Source: Streptomyces sp. NBC_01298
GTDB lineage: Bacteria; Actinomycetota; Actinomycetes; Streptomycetales; Streptomycetaceae
Assembly: GCF_035978755.1 (NCBI RefSeq)
Contig: NZ_CP108414.1
Span: 1,426,001 to 1,490,000, forward strand
Direction of reading: 5' to 3'
DNA: 64,000 bases
Part shown: positions 34,826-42,744 of the stretch, in pieces
Position numbering within the stretch: position 1 is the stretch's first letter
Layout of the letters: every line of letters begins with the position of its first letter
The notes under the pieces: model-generated
Database searches by the model: none
The model's input: only the letters and a program-made list of their open reading frames with translations
What the model was told of the DNA's origin: nothing
Position numbers and translations under genes: made by a program

Positions 34826-37800
34826 GTGGAACCCACAACCATCGGGCTCAAGTTGGCGTCGGCCGTGATCGGCCCGCTCGTCAGGAAGTTCTTCGTCACC
34901 GACGCCCCGGGGGCGGGGCTGGTCGACAAACCGGTCCGGCTCTCCGGGTACGTCTCCTTCAAGGGTGAGAAGCGCACCCTCACCGAGTCCGACGTACGCA
35001 CCCTGGCCGCCACCCTCGTCCAGCAGGCCCTGAGCACGGGCGAACGCCCGATCCCGGAGGACGAGCGCGAAGCCGTCACCGACGCCCTCGCCGCGACCCT
35101 GCACGCCCTGGGCGACCTCACGATCACGGACGTGGACGCCGTCCGCCTCGGCCCGGAGGCCTTCGCCCGCGAACTGCGCCGCGCGGCGGACCGCCCGGAA
35201 CGCCACCTCTCCGCCGACGCCACGCACTTCTACGAGGCCCTGCTCGGCGTCGCCTCGCTGCACATCCTGGAGTTCTTCACCCAGCGCAAGACCTTCACGG
35301 CGCACGCACTGGTCGGCCAGACCCGGGCGGTCGCCGAACTGACGTCGAAGACGGATGAGTTGATCCGCCGCACCCCGCTCCCCGACGCGGCGGACGCCGC
35401 GTTCGAGACCACGTACCTGCCGTACGTGGCGAAGAAGCACTCCAAGCTCACCATCTACGGCATCGACCTGAGCAATTCACCCACGCGCTGGCCGCTGGAC
35501 GTGGCGTACCTGAGCCTGGAGGCGGCGCCCCTCGGACGCTCGGAGATCTCGTGGGACGCCTACGAGACCGCGGAGGATTTCCTCGCGGTGCAGCGCACCC
35601 TGGAACCCCAGCCCGCGGACCAGGCACTGAGCCGTACTCCCCGCGTGCTCCTGCGGGGCGAGGCCGGCTCGGGCAAGACCACGCTCGTCCAGTGGCTGGC
35701 GGTCACCGCCGCGCAGCAGGACCGCCCGGACCGGCCGGCGTACCTCCGGGGCCGGATCCCCTTCGTGCTCCCGCTCCGCACCCTCACCCGCCACGGCGAA
35801 CGACTCCCGGCCCCGAAGGACTTCCTCGCCGCGACCGGCTGCCCCCTCGCCGGCTCCCAGCCCTCGGGATGGGAACACCGGGTGCTCACCGCGGGGCGGG
35901 GACTGGTCCTGGTGGACGGCATCGACGAGGTCCCGGAGCCGGAGCGGGAGCGGACCCGCCGCTGGCTGCGGGACCTCATCGACACGTACGACGGTGACAA
36001 CCGCTGGCTGGTCACCTCGCGCCCGTCGGCCGTGGGCCAGGACTGGCTCACGGAGGACGGGTTCAGCGAACTGGCCCTGTCCTCCATGGGACGCGCCGAC
36101 ACCGCCACCTTCATCAAGCGCTGGCACGCGGCCGCCCGCGACGGGTCCGATGCCGATGCCGAACTCGACGCGTACGAGACGCAGCTGCTCACCGCCGTCC
36201 GCACGAAGGCCGACCTCGGCAGGCTGGCCACCAATCCCCTCATGTGCGGCCTGATCTGCGCACTCCACCGGGACAGGCGGGGCTATCTCCCCCACGGCCG
36301 GAAGGACTTGTACGAGGCAGCCCTGTCCATGCTGATCAGCCGCCGCGACCGCGAACGGGACATGAACGCCCCCGACCTCCGGGAAGAGCCGCAGCTCGAA
36401 CTCCTCCAGCGGCTCGCCTACTGGCTGATCAAGAACGGCCGTACGGAGATGGACCGCTCCCAGGCCGAGGCCATCATCGGCCGGGCCCTCCCCGCCGTCC
36501 CCGAGGCAGCCGCCCTGGGTGACGCCCCTGCCGTCTTCGAGCACTTCCTCCAACGCAGCGGCCTACTCCGCGAACCAACCCCGGGCACGGTGCACTTCGT
36601 CCACCGCACCTTCCAGGACTTCCTGGGCGCGCGGGCGGCGGTGGAGGAGGGCGACTTCGGCCTGCTAGCCGCACGCGCCGCGGACGACCAGTGGGAGGAC
36701 GTCATCCGCATGGCGGTCGCCCTGGCCAGGCCCCGCGAGCGGGTGGCATTGTTCGAGGACATGCTGAGCCTCGGCGACCGCACCGAGGACCGCCGTGTCT
36801 ACCTCGTCGCCGCCGCCTGCCTGGAGCATGCCACGACGCTGGAGCCAGCGGTCCGCGGGGCGGTGGAGGAACGCACCAGCAGTCTGATTCCGCCCGCCGG
36901 AGAGGACGAGGCCCGCGCCTTGGCAGAGGTGGGTCCCCTGATCCTCGACCTGCTGCCCGGCCCGAACGCCGCCAATTCGGCGGACGGGCGCAACGTGGTC
37001 ATCGCGGCGTCCCACGTAGCATCCGACGCCGCACTGCCCTTCCTGGCACGGTACGCCGCCGCACGGGACTCGCCGCTCGAGATCCGCAGCCAGCTCGTGT
37101 GGTCCTGGTCCCGCTTCGACACCGCCCAGTACGCGGACGAGATCATCGCGCTGCTGAATCCGGAGGGACTGAACTACACCGTAACGTCCGATGAGCAGTT
37201 GCACCTCCTGGAGCGGCTGGGCGTGCCCGTGGAATCCCTGGACGTCAGAAGCGGCCCCTCTGCGGAGGTGCTCGCCTCGTACCTCTCCCGGCACGCACTG
37301 ACGAGCTTGAGGCTCTCGAATCGCACCCTGCCCGCCCTGTCGCTCCTGGCCGGCCAGACGCGGCTCACGTCGTTCACCGCTCACCAATGCGACCCGGCCG
37401 TCGGCACAGGTGGCTGGGGCTGGGCGCCGAGCGATCTCCATCCGGGCGCCCCCCTGCGACACCTCTCCATGTCGAGCGACGCCTCTGGCGCCTCCTTCGA
37501 GCCGGAACTCAGCGGAGTAGGCCGGTTCCCGCAGCTCGAATCCCTCGGATTCTCCGGTCCTGTGACGGCCGCAGACTGGCGGGAGGTCGCCGGGCTGAGG
37601 GCCCTCTCCCGGCTCACTGTGGACGCGGCCTCCTTCGACGCACTGCCCTCCGACACGGTCCTGCCGGAAGTCACCCGTCTCAGCGTGAACAGCATCCTCG
37701 ATGCCCCCACCGCACAGAAGATCATCGACGCGCTGCCGCCCGCCTTTCCCCGCCTCACCGACTGCGGGTTCTGGGGAAGGGTCGGCCTGGAAGGTACCGT

Positions 37801-37972
37801 TGACGTCTCCCCCCTGGCAGGTGCGCACGCCCTGGAGAGGTTCCGCATCAGCATGGATCCGACCCAGATAGACGGTCTCGCCGCGCTTCCCTCCCGGATC
37901 TCCGTCCGCATCGAACTCCTGTCGGGGCAAGCGATCGACCTGCCAGGGCAGGCGACCGGAGCCTCCGGGTAA
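34826..37972 (+). CDS. NACHT NTPase with leucine-rich C-terminus (bacterial NLR-like, candidate antiphage)
   Basis: 1048 residues from GTG 34826, after ACGGGGGG. Residues 1-200 are a helical NACHT N-terminal (NNH-like) domain (IGLKLASAVIGPLVRKFFVT). The NACHT core has Walker A LLRGEAGSGKTTLVQWLAVT near residue 280, Walker B GLVLVDGIDEVPEPER near 362 and WLVTSRPS sensor 1. TVHFVHRTFQDFLGARAAVE marks the winged-helix end. Residues 815-1030 carry irregular leucine-rich repeats (ALTSLRLSNRTLPALSLLAG, FPQLESLGFSGP, RLSVNSIL). Related bNACHT proteins defend against phages, probably by sensing and abortive responses; no effector domain is obvious here. Confidence 0.87.
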   Translation: MEPTTIGLKLASAVIGPLVRKFFVTDAPGAGLVDKPVRLSGYVSFKGEKRTLTESDVRTLAATLVQQALSTGERPIPEDEREAVTDALAATLHALGDLTITDVDAVRLGPEAFARELRRAADRPERHLSADATHFYEALLGVASLHILEFFTQRKTFTAHALVGQTRAVAELTSKTDELIRRTPLPDAADAAFETTYLPYVAKKHSKLTIYGIDLSNSPTRWPLDVAYLSLEAAPLGRSEISWDAYETAEDFLAVQRTLEPQPADQALSRTPRVLLRGEAGSGKTTLVQWLAVTAAQQDRPDRPAYLRGRIPFVLPLRTLTRHGERLPAPKDFLAATGCPLAGSQPSGWEHRVLTAGRGLVLVDGIDEVPEPERERTRRWLRDLIDTYDGDNRWLVTSRPSAVGQDWLTEDGFSELALSSMGRADTATFIKRWHAAARDGSDADAELDAYETQLLTAVRTKADLGRLATNPLMCGLICALHRDRRGYLPHGRKDLYEAALSMLISRRDRERDMNAPDLREEPQLELLQRLAYWLIKNGRTEMDRSQAEAIIGRALPAVPEAAALGDAPAVFEHFLQRSGLLREPTPGTVHFVHRTFQDFLGARAAVEEGDFGLLAARAADDQWEDVIRMAVALARPRERVALFEDMLSLGDRTEDRRVYLVAAACLEHATTLEPAVRGAVEERTSSLIPPAGEDEARALAEVGPLILDLLPGPNAANSADGRNVVIAASHVASDAALPFLARYAAARDSPLEIRSQLVWSWSRFDTAQYADEIIALLNPEGLNYTVTSDEQLHLLERLGVPVESLDVRSGPSAEVLASYLSRHALTSLRLSNRTLPALSLLAGQTRLTSFTAHQCDPAVGTGGWGWAPSDLHPGAPLRHLSMSSDASGASFEPELSGVGRFPQLESLGFSGPVTAADWREVAGLRALSRLTVDAASFDALPSDTVLPEVTRLSVNSILDAPTAQKIIDALPPAFPRLTDCGFWGRVGLEGTVDVSPLAGAHALERFRISMDPTQIDGLAALPSRISVRIELLSGQAIDLPGQATGASG

Positions 37973-37983
37973 GGTGTCGGACC

Positions 37984-38565
37984 GTGGCTGATCGTCGAAC
38001 GGCAATCATGGAAGGCGCCGCGCGGGTCATCGCCCGGCGCGGCGTCCGCGGCCTGCGCGTGGAGGAGCTCGCCGCCGAGGCGGGTGTGTCCACGGCTCTG
38101 ATCTACTACCACTTCAAGGACCGCGCGGGGATCCTCCGCGCCACCCTGGAGTTCATCAACGACCGCGCCGGCCGGTACACCACCGAGCGGGACCCCGGCG
38201 ATCCGCCGCTCGACGCCCTGGGCGAGCTGGAGCAGACGCTCCTGCTGGAGTTCCAGGACGACCCCGGGGTGCGGGAGAACAGCACGGCCTGGGGAGAGCT
38301 GCGGGCCAGCGCGGTGTTCGACCCCGACCTGCGGGAAGACCTCGCCGGCGCCACCCGCGTGTGGATCCAGGAAGTGGGCGACCTGCTCGGGCAGGTCCGC
38401 CCCATGGCCGGAGCCGCCGCCCTTTCCGGTGCCGCCGAGCGGCTGACCGCCCTGGTGGAGGGGCTGAGCTCGCGCTGGCTCAGCGGCAGCCTGCCCCTGC
38501 CGCACGCCCGTGAGCTGATGGTGTCCTCCATCGCCGCCGAGCTGGACCGCCTCGCCCGTAGCTGA
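37984..38565 (+). CDS. TetR family regulator of the deiminase/urease-like locus
   Basis: 193 residues from GTG 37984, only 11 bases after the NACHT stop. The HTH is VEELAAEAGVSTALIYYHFK at residues 23-42. It is closely similar over its whole length to the regulator at 48742-49314 (shared RVIARRGVRGLRVEELAAEA type opening, shared VRENSTAWGELRASAVFDPD). A palindromic operator lies between this gene and the deiminase gene it precedes (38636-38651), and the same sequence occurs twice before the second locus, so both repressors probably recognise one site. The ligand is unknown; a guanidino or ureido compound is plausible. Confidence 0.88.
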   Translation: MADRRTAIMEGAARVIARRGVRGLRVEELAAEAGVSTALIYYHFKDRAGILRATLEFINDRAGRYTTERDPGDPPLDALGELEQTLLLEFQDDPGVRENSTAWGELRASAVFDPDLREDLAGATRVWIQEVGDLLGQVRPMAGAAALSGAAERLTALVEGLSSRWLSGSLPLPHARELMVSSIAAELDRLARS

Positions 38566-38633
38566 CCGGCCGCCCGAGCCGCAGGCCCCGTAGGGAACCC
38601 TCCCCCGGCCAGGGATCACGCACGCCCCGCGTC

Positions 38634-38662
38634 TTGACTGAATTTTCAGTCAGTGACAGAGT
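38634..38662. promoter_or_regulatory. promoter with TetR operator before the exported deiminase
   Basis: TTGACT (38634-38639) and CAGAGT (38657-38662) are spaced 17 bases apart as -35 and -10. Between them GACTGAATTTTCAGTC (38636-38651) has 7-bp inverted arms around TT. An identical core occurs at 49482-49497 and 49531-49546. Binding there would block polymerase. Confidence 0.7.
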
Positions 38663-38715
38663 TCTGGCCATGGCCGCTCTCGGCCCGTACCCCCACCTGA
38701 TCCGGAGGCCCCTCG

Positions 38716-39891
38716 ATGCCCGACTCCCCCGACGACAGCCGCTCGCTCCTCGGCCGGTTCTTCGGCTCCTCCCCCTCCCGCAGGATCGTCCTGGGGGCCG
38801 CCGGACTCGGAGCGGCGGGAGTCGCGCTCGGGACGGCGGCCGCCGCGGTCCCGGGGGCGGTCCGGGCGCCGAGCGCGGGGGTGCAGCGCTGGCGGGTGGA
38901 CATCGACGACGTGCCCCACGCCCGCACCTGGATGTCCTGGCCCTCGCGCTCGTCCATCTGGGGCGGCCGCGCCCTGACCGGGGTCCAGGAGGACATCGCG
39001 CTGATCGCGAAGACGATCGCGCGCTACGAACCCGTCGTCATGTGCGCCCCGGACGCCTACACCGCCGCCACCGCCCGCTCCTGGTGCGGCCCGGGCGTGA
39101 CCGTGACGACCGCCATCGGCACCGACGACCTCTGGATGCGCGACATCGCGCCGGTCTTCCGCCGGGACGGCCGCGGCGGGCTCGACGCGATCGGCCTGAA
39201 CTTCAACGGCTGGGGCAACAAGCAGGCCCACTCCTACGACGCCCACGTCGCGGAGAGCGTCGCGTACGAGGCCCATCTCCCCTTCAGCAAGACGGACTTC
39301 GTCGGCGAGGGCGGCTCGATCGAGACGGACGGCGACGGGACCGTGATGGCCACGGAGAGCAGCCTCGTCAACAAGAACCGCAATCGGGGCTGGAGCCGCG
39401 CCGAGGTCGAGGACGCCGTTCTGCACGCGTACGGGGCCGACAAGATGATCTGGGTGCCCGGCATCAAGGGCAAGGACATCACCGACGACCACATCGACGT
39501 GACCTCGCGCTTCATCCGGCCCGGTGTGGTCATGGTCCAGGTGCCGCCGGCGGGCCGCGACGACGTCTGGGCGCGCGATGCCCGCCAGCAGTTCTCGATC
39601 CTCTCCGCGGCCACGGACGCCCGGGGCCGGCGGCTGACCGTCATCAAGGTCGACGGTCCCGACACCACCCGCTCGAAGAACCCGGAGTTCGTCGACTCGT
39701 ACATGAACTTCCACGTGGTCAACGGGGCTGTCATCACCGCCCAGTTCGGGGACTCCGCGAAGGACGCGGCGGCGAAGCGGGCCCTGGCCGCCGCCTTCCC
39801 CGGCCGGACCGTCGTGCAGCTGGACGTCGACCGCCTGATGGCCGGGGGCGGCGGCATCCACTGCTCCACGATGGCCGAACCGCGCCCGTAG
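38716..39891 (+). CDS. Tat-exported PAD-family (agmatine/peptidyl-arginine) deiminase
   Basis: 391 residues from ATG 38716. SPSRRIVLGAAGLGAAGVAL near residue 19 is a twin-arginine signal, so the enzyme should be exported folded. Residues 65-390 match PF04371 deiminases: WMRDIAPVFR, LNFNGWGNK, FVGEGGSIETDGDGTVMATE, DITDDHIDVTSRF (catalytic His) and GGGGIHC (catalytic Cys). After that cysteine the usual ITQQQP is STMAEP, a small divergence. The family turns guanidino groups to ureido plus ammonia, on agmatine or, in PPAD, on peptidyl-arginine. It sits under the TetR operator and heads the urease-like operon; 107 bases separate it from ureAB. Confidence 0.85.
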   Translation: MPDSPDDSRSLLGRFFGSSPSRRIVLGAAGLGAAGVALGTAAAAVPGAVRAPSAGVQRWRVDIDDVPHARTWMSWPSRSSIWGGRALTGVQEDIALIAKTIARYEPVVMCAPDAYTAATARSWCGPGVTVTTAIGTDDLWMRDIAPVFRRDGRGGLDAIGLNFNGWGNKQAHSYDAHVAESVAYEAHLPFSKTDFVGEGGSIETDGDGTVMATESSLVNKNRNRGWSRAEVEDAVLHAYGADKMIWVPGIKGKDITDDHIDVTSRFIRPGVVMVQVPPAGRDDVWARDARQQFSILSAATDARGRRLTVIKVDGPDTTRSKNPEFVDSYMNFHVVNGAVITAQFGDSAKDAAAKRALAAAFPGRTVVQLDVDRLMAGGGGIHCSTMAEPRP

Positions 39892-39998
39892 AGCCCGCCC
39901 GCGGCCGGCGCCGGTGGACCAGCCGACGCCGGCCCCGGCCGTACCGGCGCCGGCAGTGCACCGGGGCGGCCCGCCCTTCCCTTCACAGATGAGGCCGT

Positions 39999-40739
39999 AT
40001 GCGACTGACACCCACCGAGCGGGACCGGCTGCTGATCTTCACGGCGGCGGAACTGGCCCGCGCCCGCCGCGCGCGCGGCGTGAAGCTCAACGTCCCCGAG
40101 GCCACCGCGCTGATCACCGACACGGTGTGCGAGGCGGCGCGCGACGGCCGCAGGCTGGCCGAGGCGATCGAGGCGGGCCGCCACGTGCTCAGCGCCGCGG
40201 AGGTGCTGCCCGGGGTGCCCGACGTGGTCACCTCGATCCAGGTCGAGGCCGTTTTCGACGACGGTACGAGGCTCTGCGTCATCGACGACCCCTTCCGGCA
40301 GGAGGGTTCGCTCGGGGCCGACGCCCCGGGCGCGGGCCTGCCCGGAACCGGCGAGGGCTACGGGCCCACCGCCGCGACCGTCCGGGTCGCCGTACGGAAC
40401 ACGTCCAGCGTGCCGATCAGCGTCACCTCGCACTTCCACTTCTTCGAGTCGAACCCGCGCCTCGCCTTCGACCGCGCCGCCGCCTACGGCACCCGGCTCG
40501 CCGTACCGGCCGGCTCCTCGGTCCGCTTCGACGTCGGGGCCACCGTCGTGGTGGAGCTGCTGCCCATCGGCGGGGCGCGCGTCGCCATCGGTTTCGCCGG
40601 CCTCGTCGACGGCCCCCTGGACGCGCCCGGAGCGCGCGAGGCCGCCCTGGCCAAGGCCCGGGCCACGGGATACCTCACCTCCTACGAAGACAGCGCGACT
40701 TCGCACAAGGAACAGGCACAAGGACAGGAGCAGGCATGA
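39999..40739 (+). CDS. ureAB: urease gamma-beta fusion subunit (UreAB type)
   Basis: 246 residues from ATG 39999. Residues 1-100 are the gamma subunit (MRLTPTERDRLLIFTAAELA, then RHVLSAAEVLPGVPDVV). Residues 125-215 are the beta subunit (PISVTSHFHFFESNPRLAFD, VVVELLPIGGARVAIGF). The fusion occurs naturally in several actinobacteria. The C-terminus overlaps the alpha-like gene by ATGA. No ureD, E, F or G gene is in the window, so nickel insertion would need genes elsewhere. The operon context (TetR, exported deiminase) differs from a classical urease operon. Confidence 0.88.
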   Translation: MRLTPTERDRLLIFTAAELARARRARGVKLNVPEATALITDTVCEAARDGRRLAEAIEAGRHVLSAAEVLPGVPDVVTSIQVEAVFDDGTRLCVIDDPFRQEGSLGADAPGAGLPGTGEGYGPTAATVRVAVRNTSSVPISVTSHFHFFESNPRLAFDRAAAYGTRLAVPAGSSVRFDVGATVVVELLPIGGARVAIGFAGLVDGPLDAPGAREAALAKARATGYLTSYEDSATSHKEQAQGQEQA

Positions 40740-42499
40740 GCGGCAGCGTCTTCGACTCCGCGGGCTGCCACGGCCGCCCGGGCGCCGCCCCGGCGGACAG
40801 CACCGACCCGCACGACTACATGGCCGTCCACGGCCCCCGGGCGGGCGACCGGATCCGGCTCGGCGACTCCGGGCTCATCGTCCGCGTGGAGTCCGATTCC
40901 CAGAAGCCCGGGGACGAGTTCCTGGCCGGCTTCGGCAAGACGGCCCGCGACGGACTGCACCTGAAGGCCGCCGCCGTCCGCGACACCTGCGACATCGTCA
41001 TCAGCAACGCCCTGGTCATCGACGCCGTACTCGGCATCCGCAAGACCAGCATCGGCATCCGCGAAGGGCGCATCCACGCCATAGGCCGGGCCGGCAACCC
41101 CGACACCCTCGACGACATCGACGTCGTGGTCGGCACGGGGACGACCATCGTCTCGGGCGAGGGCATGATCGTCACGGCCGGCGCCATCGACACCCACGTC
41201 CACCTGCTCTCGCCGCGGATCATGGAAGCCTCCCTGGCCTCCGGGGTCACCACGATCATCGGGCAGGAGTTCGGCCCCGTCTGGGCGGTCGGCGTCAACT
41301 CCCCGTGGGCGCTGAAGCACGCCTTCAACGCCTTCGACGCCTGGCCCGTCAACATCGGCTTCCTGGCCCGCGGTTCCTCCTCGGACCCGGCCCCGCTGAT
41401 CGAGGCACTCGCCGAGGGAGGCGCGTCCGGCTTCAAGGTGCACGAGGACATGGGCGCGCACACCCGCGCCCTGGACACCGCCCTGCGGGTCGCCGAGGAG
41501 CATGACGTACAAGTCGCGCTGCACACCGACGGGTTGAACGAGTGCCTGTCCGTCGAGGACACCCTGCGGGTGCTGGACGGCCGGACCATCCACGCCTTCC
41601 ACATCGAGGGCTGCGGCGGCGGACACGTCCCCAACGTCCTGAAGATGGCCGGCGTCGAGAACGTCATCGGCTCCTCGACGAACCCCACCCTGCCCTTCGG
41701 CCGCGACGCCCTGGGCGAGCACTTCGGCATGATCGTCTCGGCGCACGATCTGAAGGTGGACCTGCCCGGCGACGCCGCCATGGCCCGCGACCGGATCCGC
41801 GCCGGGACGATGGGCGCCGAGGACCTCCTGCACGACCTCGGGGTCATCGGCATCACCTCCTCCGACGCCCAGGGCATGGGCCGCGCGGGCGAGACCGTAC
41901 GCCGCACCTTCGCCATGGCCGGGAAGATGAAGGCCGAGCTCGGCCCGCTGGACGGCGAGGGCTCCTACGGCACCGCCGAGAGCGGCGACGACAACGAGCG
42001 CGTGCTGCGCTACATGGCGAAGCTGACCATCAACCCGGCGATCGCCCACGGCCTGTCCCACGAGGTCGGCTCCATCGAGGTCGGCAAGCTCGCGGACCTG
42101 GTGATGTGGTGGCCGGAGTACTTCGGTGCCAAGCCCCAACTGGTCCTGAAGGGCGGCTTCCCGGCGTACGGGGTCACCGGCGACCCGAACGCCTCGACCG
42201 ACCGCTGCGAACCCCTCGTCCTGGGACCGCAGTTCGGCGCGTACGGGGCCACCGCCGCCGACATCTCCGTGGCGTTCGTCGCGGAAGCGGCCGTCCAGAA
42301 CGGGGACATGATGCCCACCCGGCGCCGCCGCGTGGCGGTCCGTGGGACCCGGGGCATCGGGCCGAAGCACATGCTCCGCAACAGCCGTACGGGCAGCGTC
42401 GACGTCCATCCCGGCACCGGCCTGGTGTCGCTCGACGGGGAGCCGCTGGTCTCCGAACCGGCCGACTCCATCTCGCTGAGCAGGCTCTACTTCCTCTAG
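40736..42499 (+). CDS. ureC: urease alpha-like subunit with altered active-site flap
   Basis: 587 residues from ATG 40736, overlapping ureAB. Nickel ligands of urease are present: AIDTHVHLLSP (two His), SGFKVHEDMG (carbamylated Lys and His), ALHTDGLNE (His), HIEGCGGGHVPN (His) and ITSSDAQGMGRAGE (Asp). At the mobile flap the canonical VCHHLDP is replaced: the segment reads MIVSAHDLKVDL, giving Ala for the catalytic-flap Cys while the neighbouring His is kept. Other core stretches are also divergent, and the N-terminus has an extra 20 residues. It may be a weak urease or an amidohydrolase for another ureido compound; its operon mate makes ureido products. Confidence 0.85.
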   Translation: MSGSVFDSAGCHGRPGAAPADSTDPHDYMAVHGPRAGDRIRLGDSGLIVRVESDSQKPGDEFLAGFGKTARDGLHLKAAAVRDTCDIVISNALVIDAVLGIRKTSIGIREGRIHAIGRAGNPDTLDDIDVVVGTGTTIVSGEGMIVTAGAIDTHVHLLSPRIMEASLASGVTTIIGQEFGPVWAVGVNSPWALKHAFNAFDAWPVNIGFLARGSSSDPAPLIEALAEGGASGFKVHEDMGAHTRALDTALRVAEEHDVQVALHTDGLNECLSVEDTLRVLDGRTIHAFHIEGCGGGHVPNVLKMAGVENVIGSSTNPTLPFGRDALGEHFGMIVSAHDLKVDLPGDAAMARDRIRAGTMGAEDLLHDLGVIGITSSDAQGMGRAGETVRRTFAMAGKMKAELGPLDGEGSYGTAESGDDNERVLRYMAKLTINPAIAHGLSHEVGSIEVGKLADLVMWWPEYFGAKPQLVLKGGFPAYGVTGDPNASTDRCEPLVLGPQFGAYGATAADISVAFVAEAAVQNGDMMPTRRRRVAVRGTRGIGPKHMLRNSRTGSVDVHPGTGLVSLDGEPLVSEPADSISLSRLYFL

Positions 42500-42557
42500 G
42501 GCGCAACCAGGCCGCAACCAGGCCGCACCGGCGGAGCGGCGGAGCGGGCACGCGCCC

Positions 42558-42664
42558 TACGCGAACCCGCCCCACACGGATGCTCCGCCTTCCGCGGCCG
42601 CGACGGTGGCATCGATCCGGTACGTGTCGCCCTTCGCGTCGCGTCCGCCGGCAGCGTGGTCGTA
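42558..42664 (-). pseudogene. C-terminal remnant of an unidentified gene
   Basis: A minus-strand frame directly after an in-frame stop reads YDHAAGGRDAKGDTYRIDAT, then VAAAEGGASVWGGFA and TAG at 42558-42560, with strongly GC-biased third positions. It looks like the tail of a protein whose upstream part has gone. The family is not recognised. The remainder of 42500-42744 shows only short imperfect repeats. Confidence 0.25.
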
Positions 42665-42744
42665 CTACCGGGGAGCAGCAGGCCGTTCGAGTGGCCGTTC
42701 GGACGCTTCCGTCCCTCCGGACCCGGTCAGCACGGTGGCGCCCC

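Noticed and set aside
39999..42499. Classical urease operon
   Set aside because: No ureD, E, F or G adjoins, the flap Cys is absent in the alpha-like subunit and the operon starts with an exported deiminase under a TetR operator.
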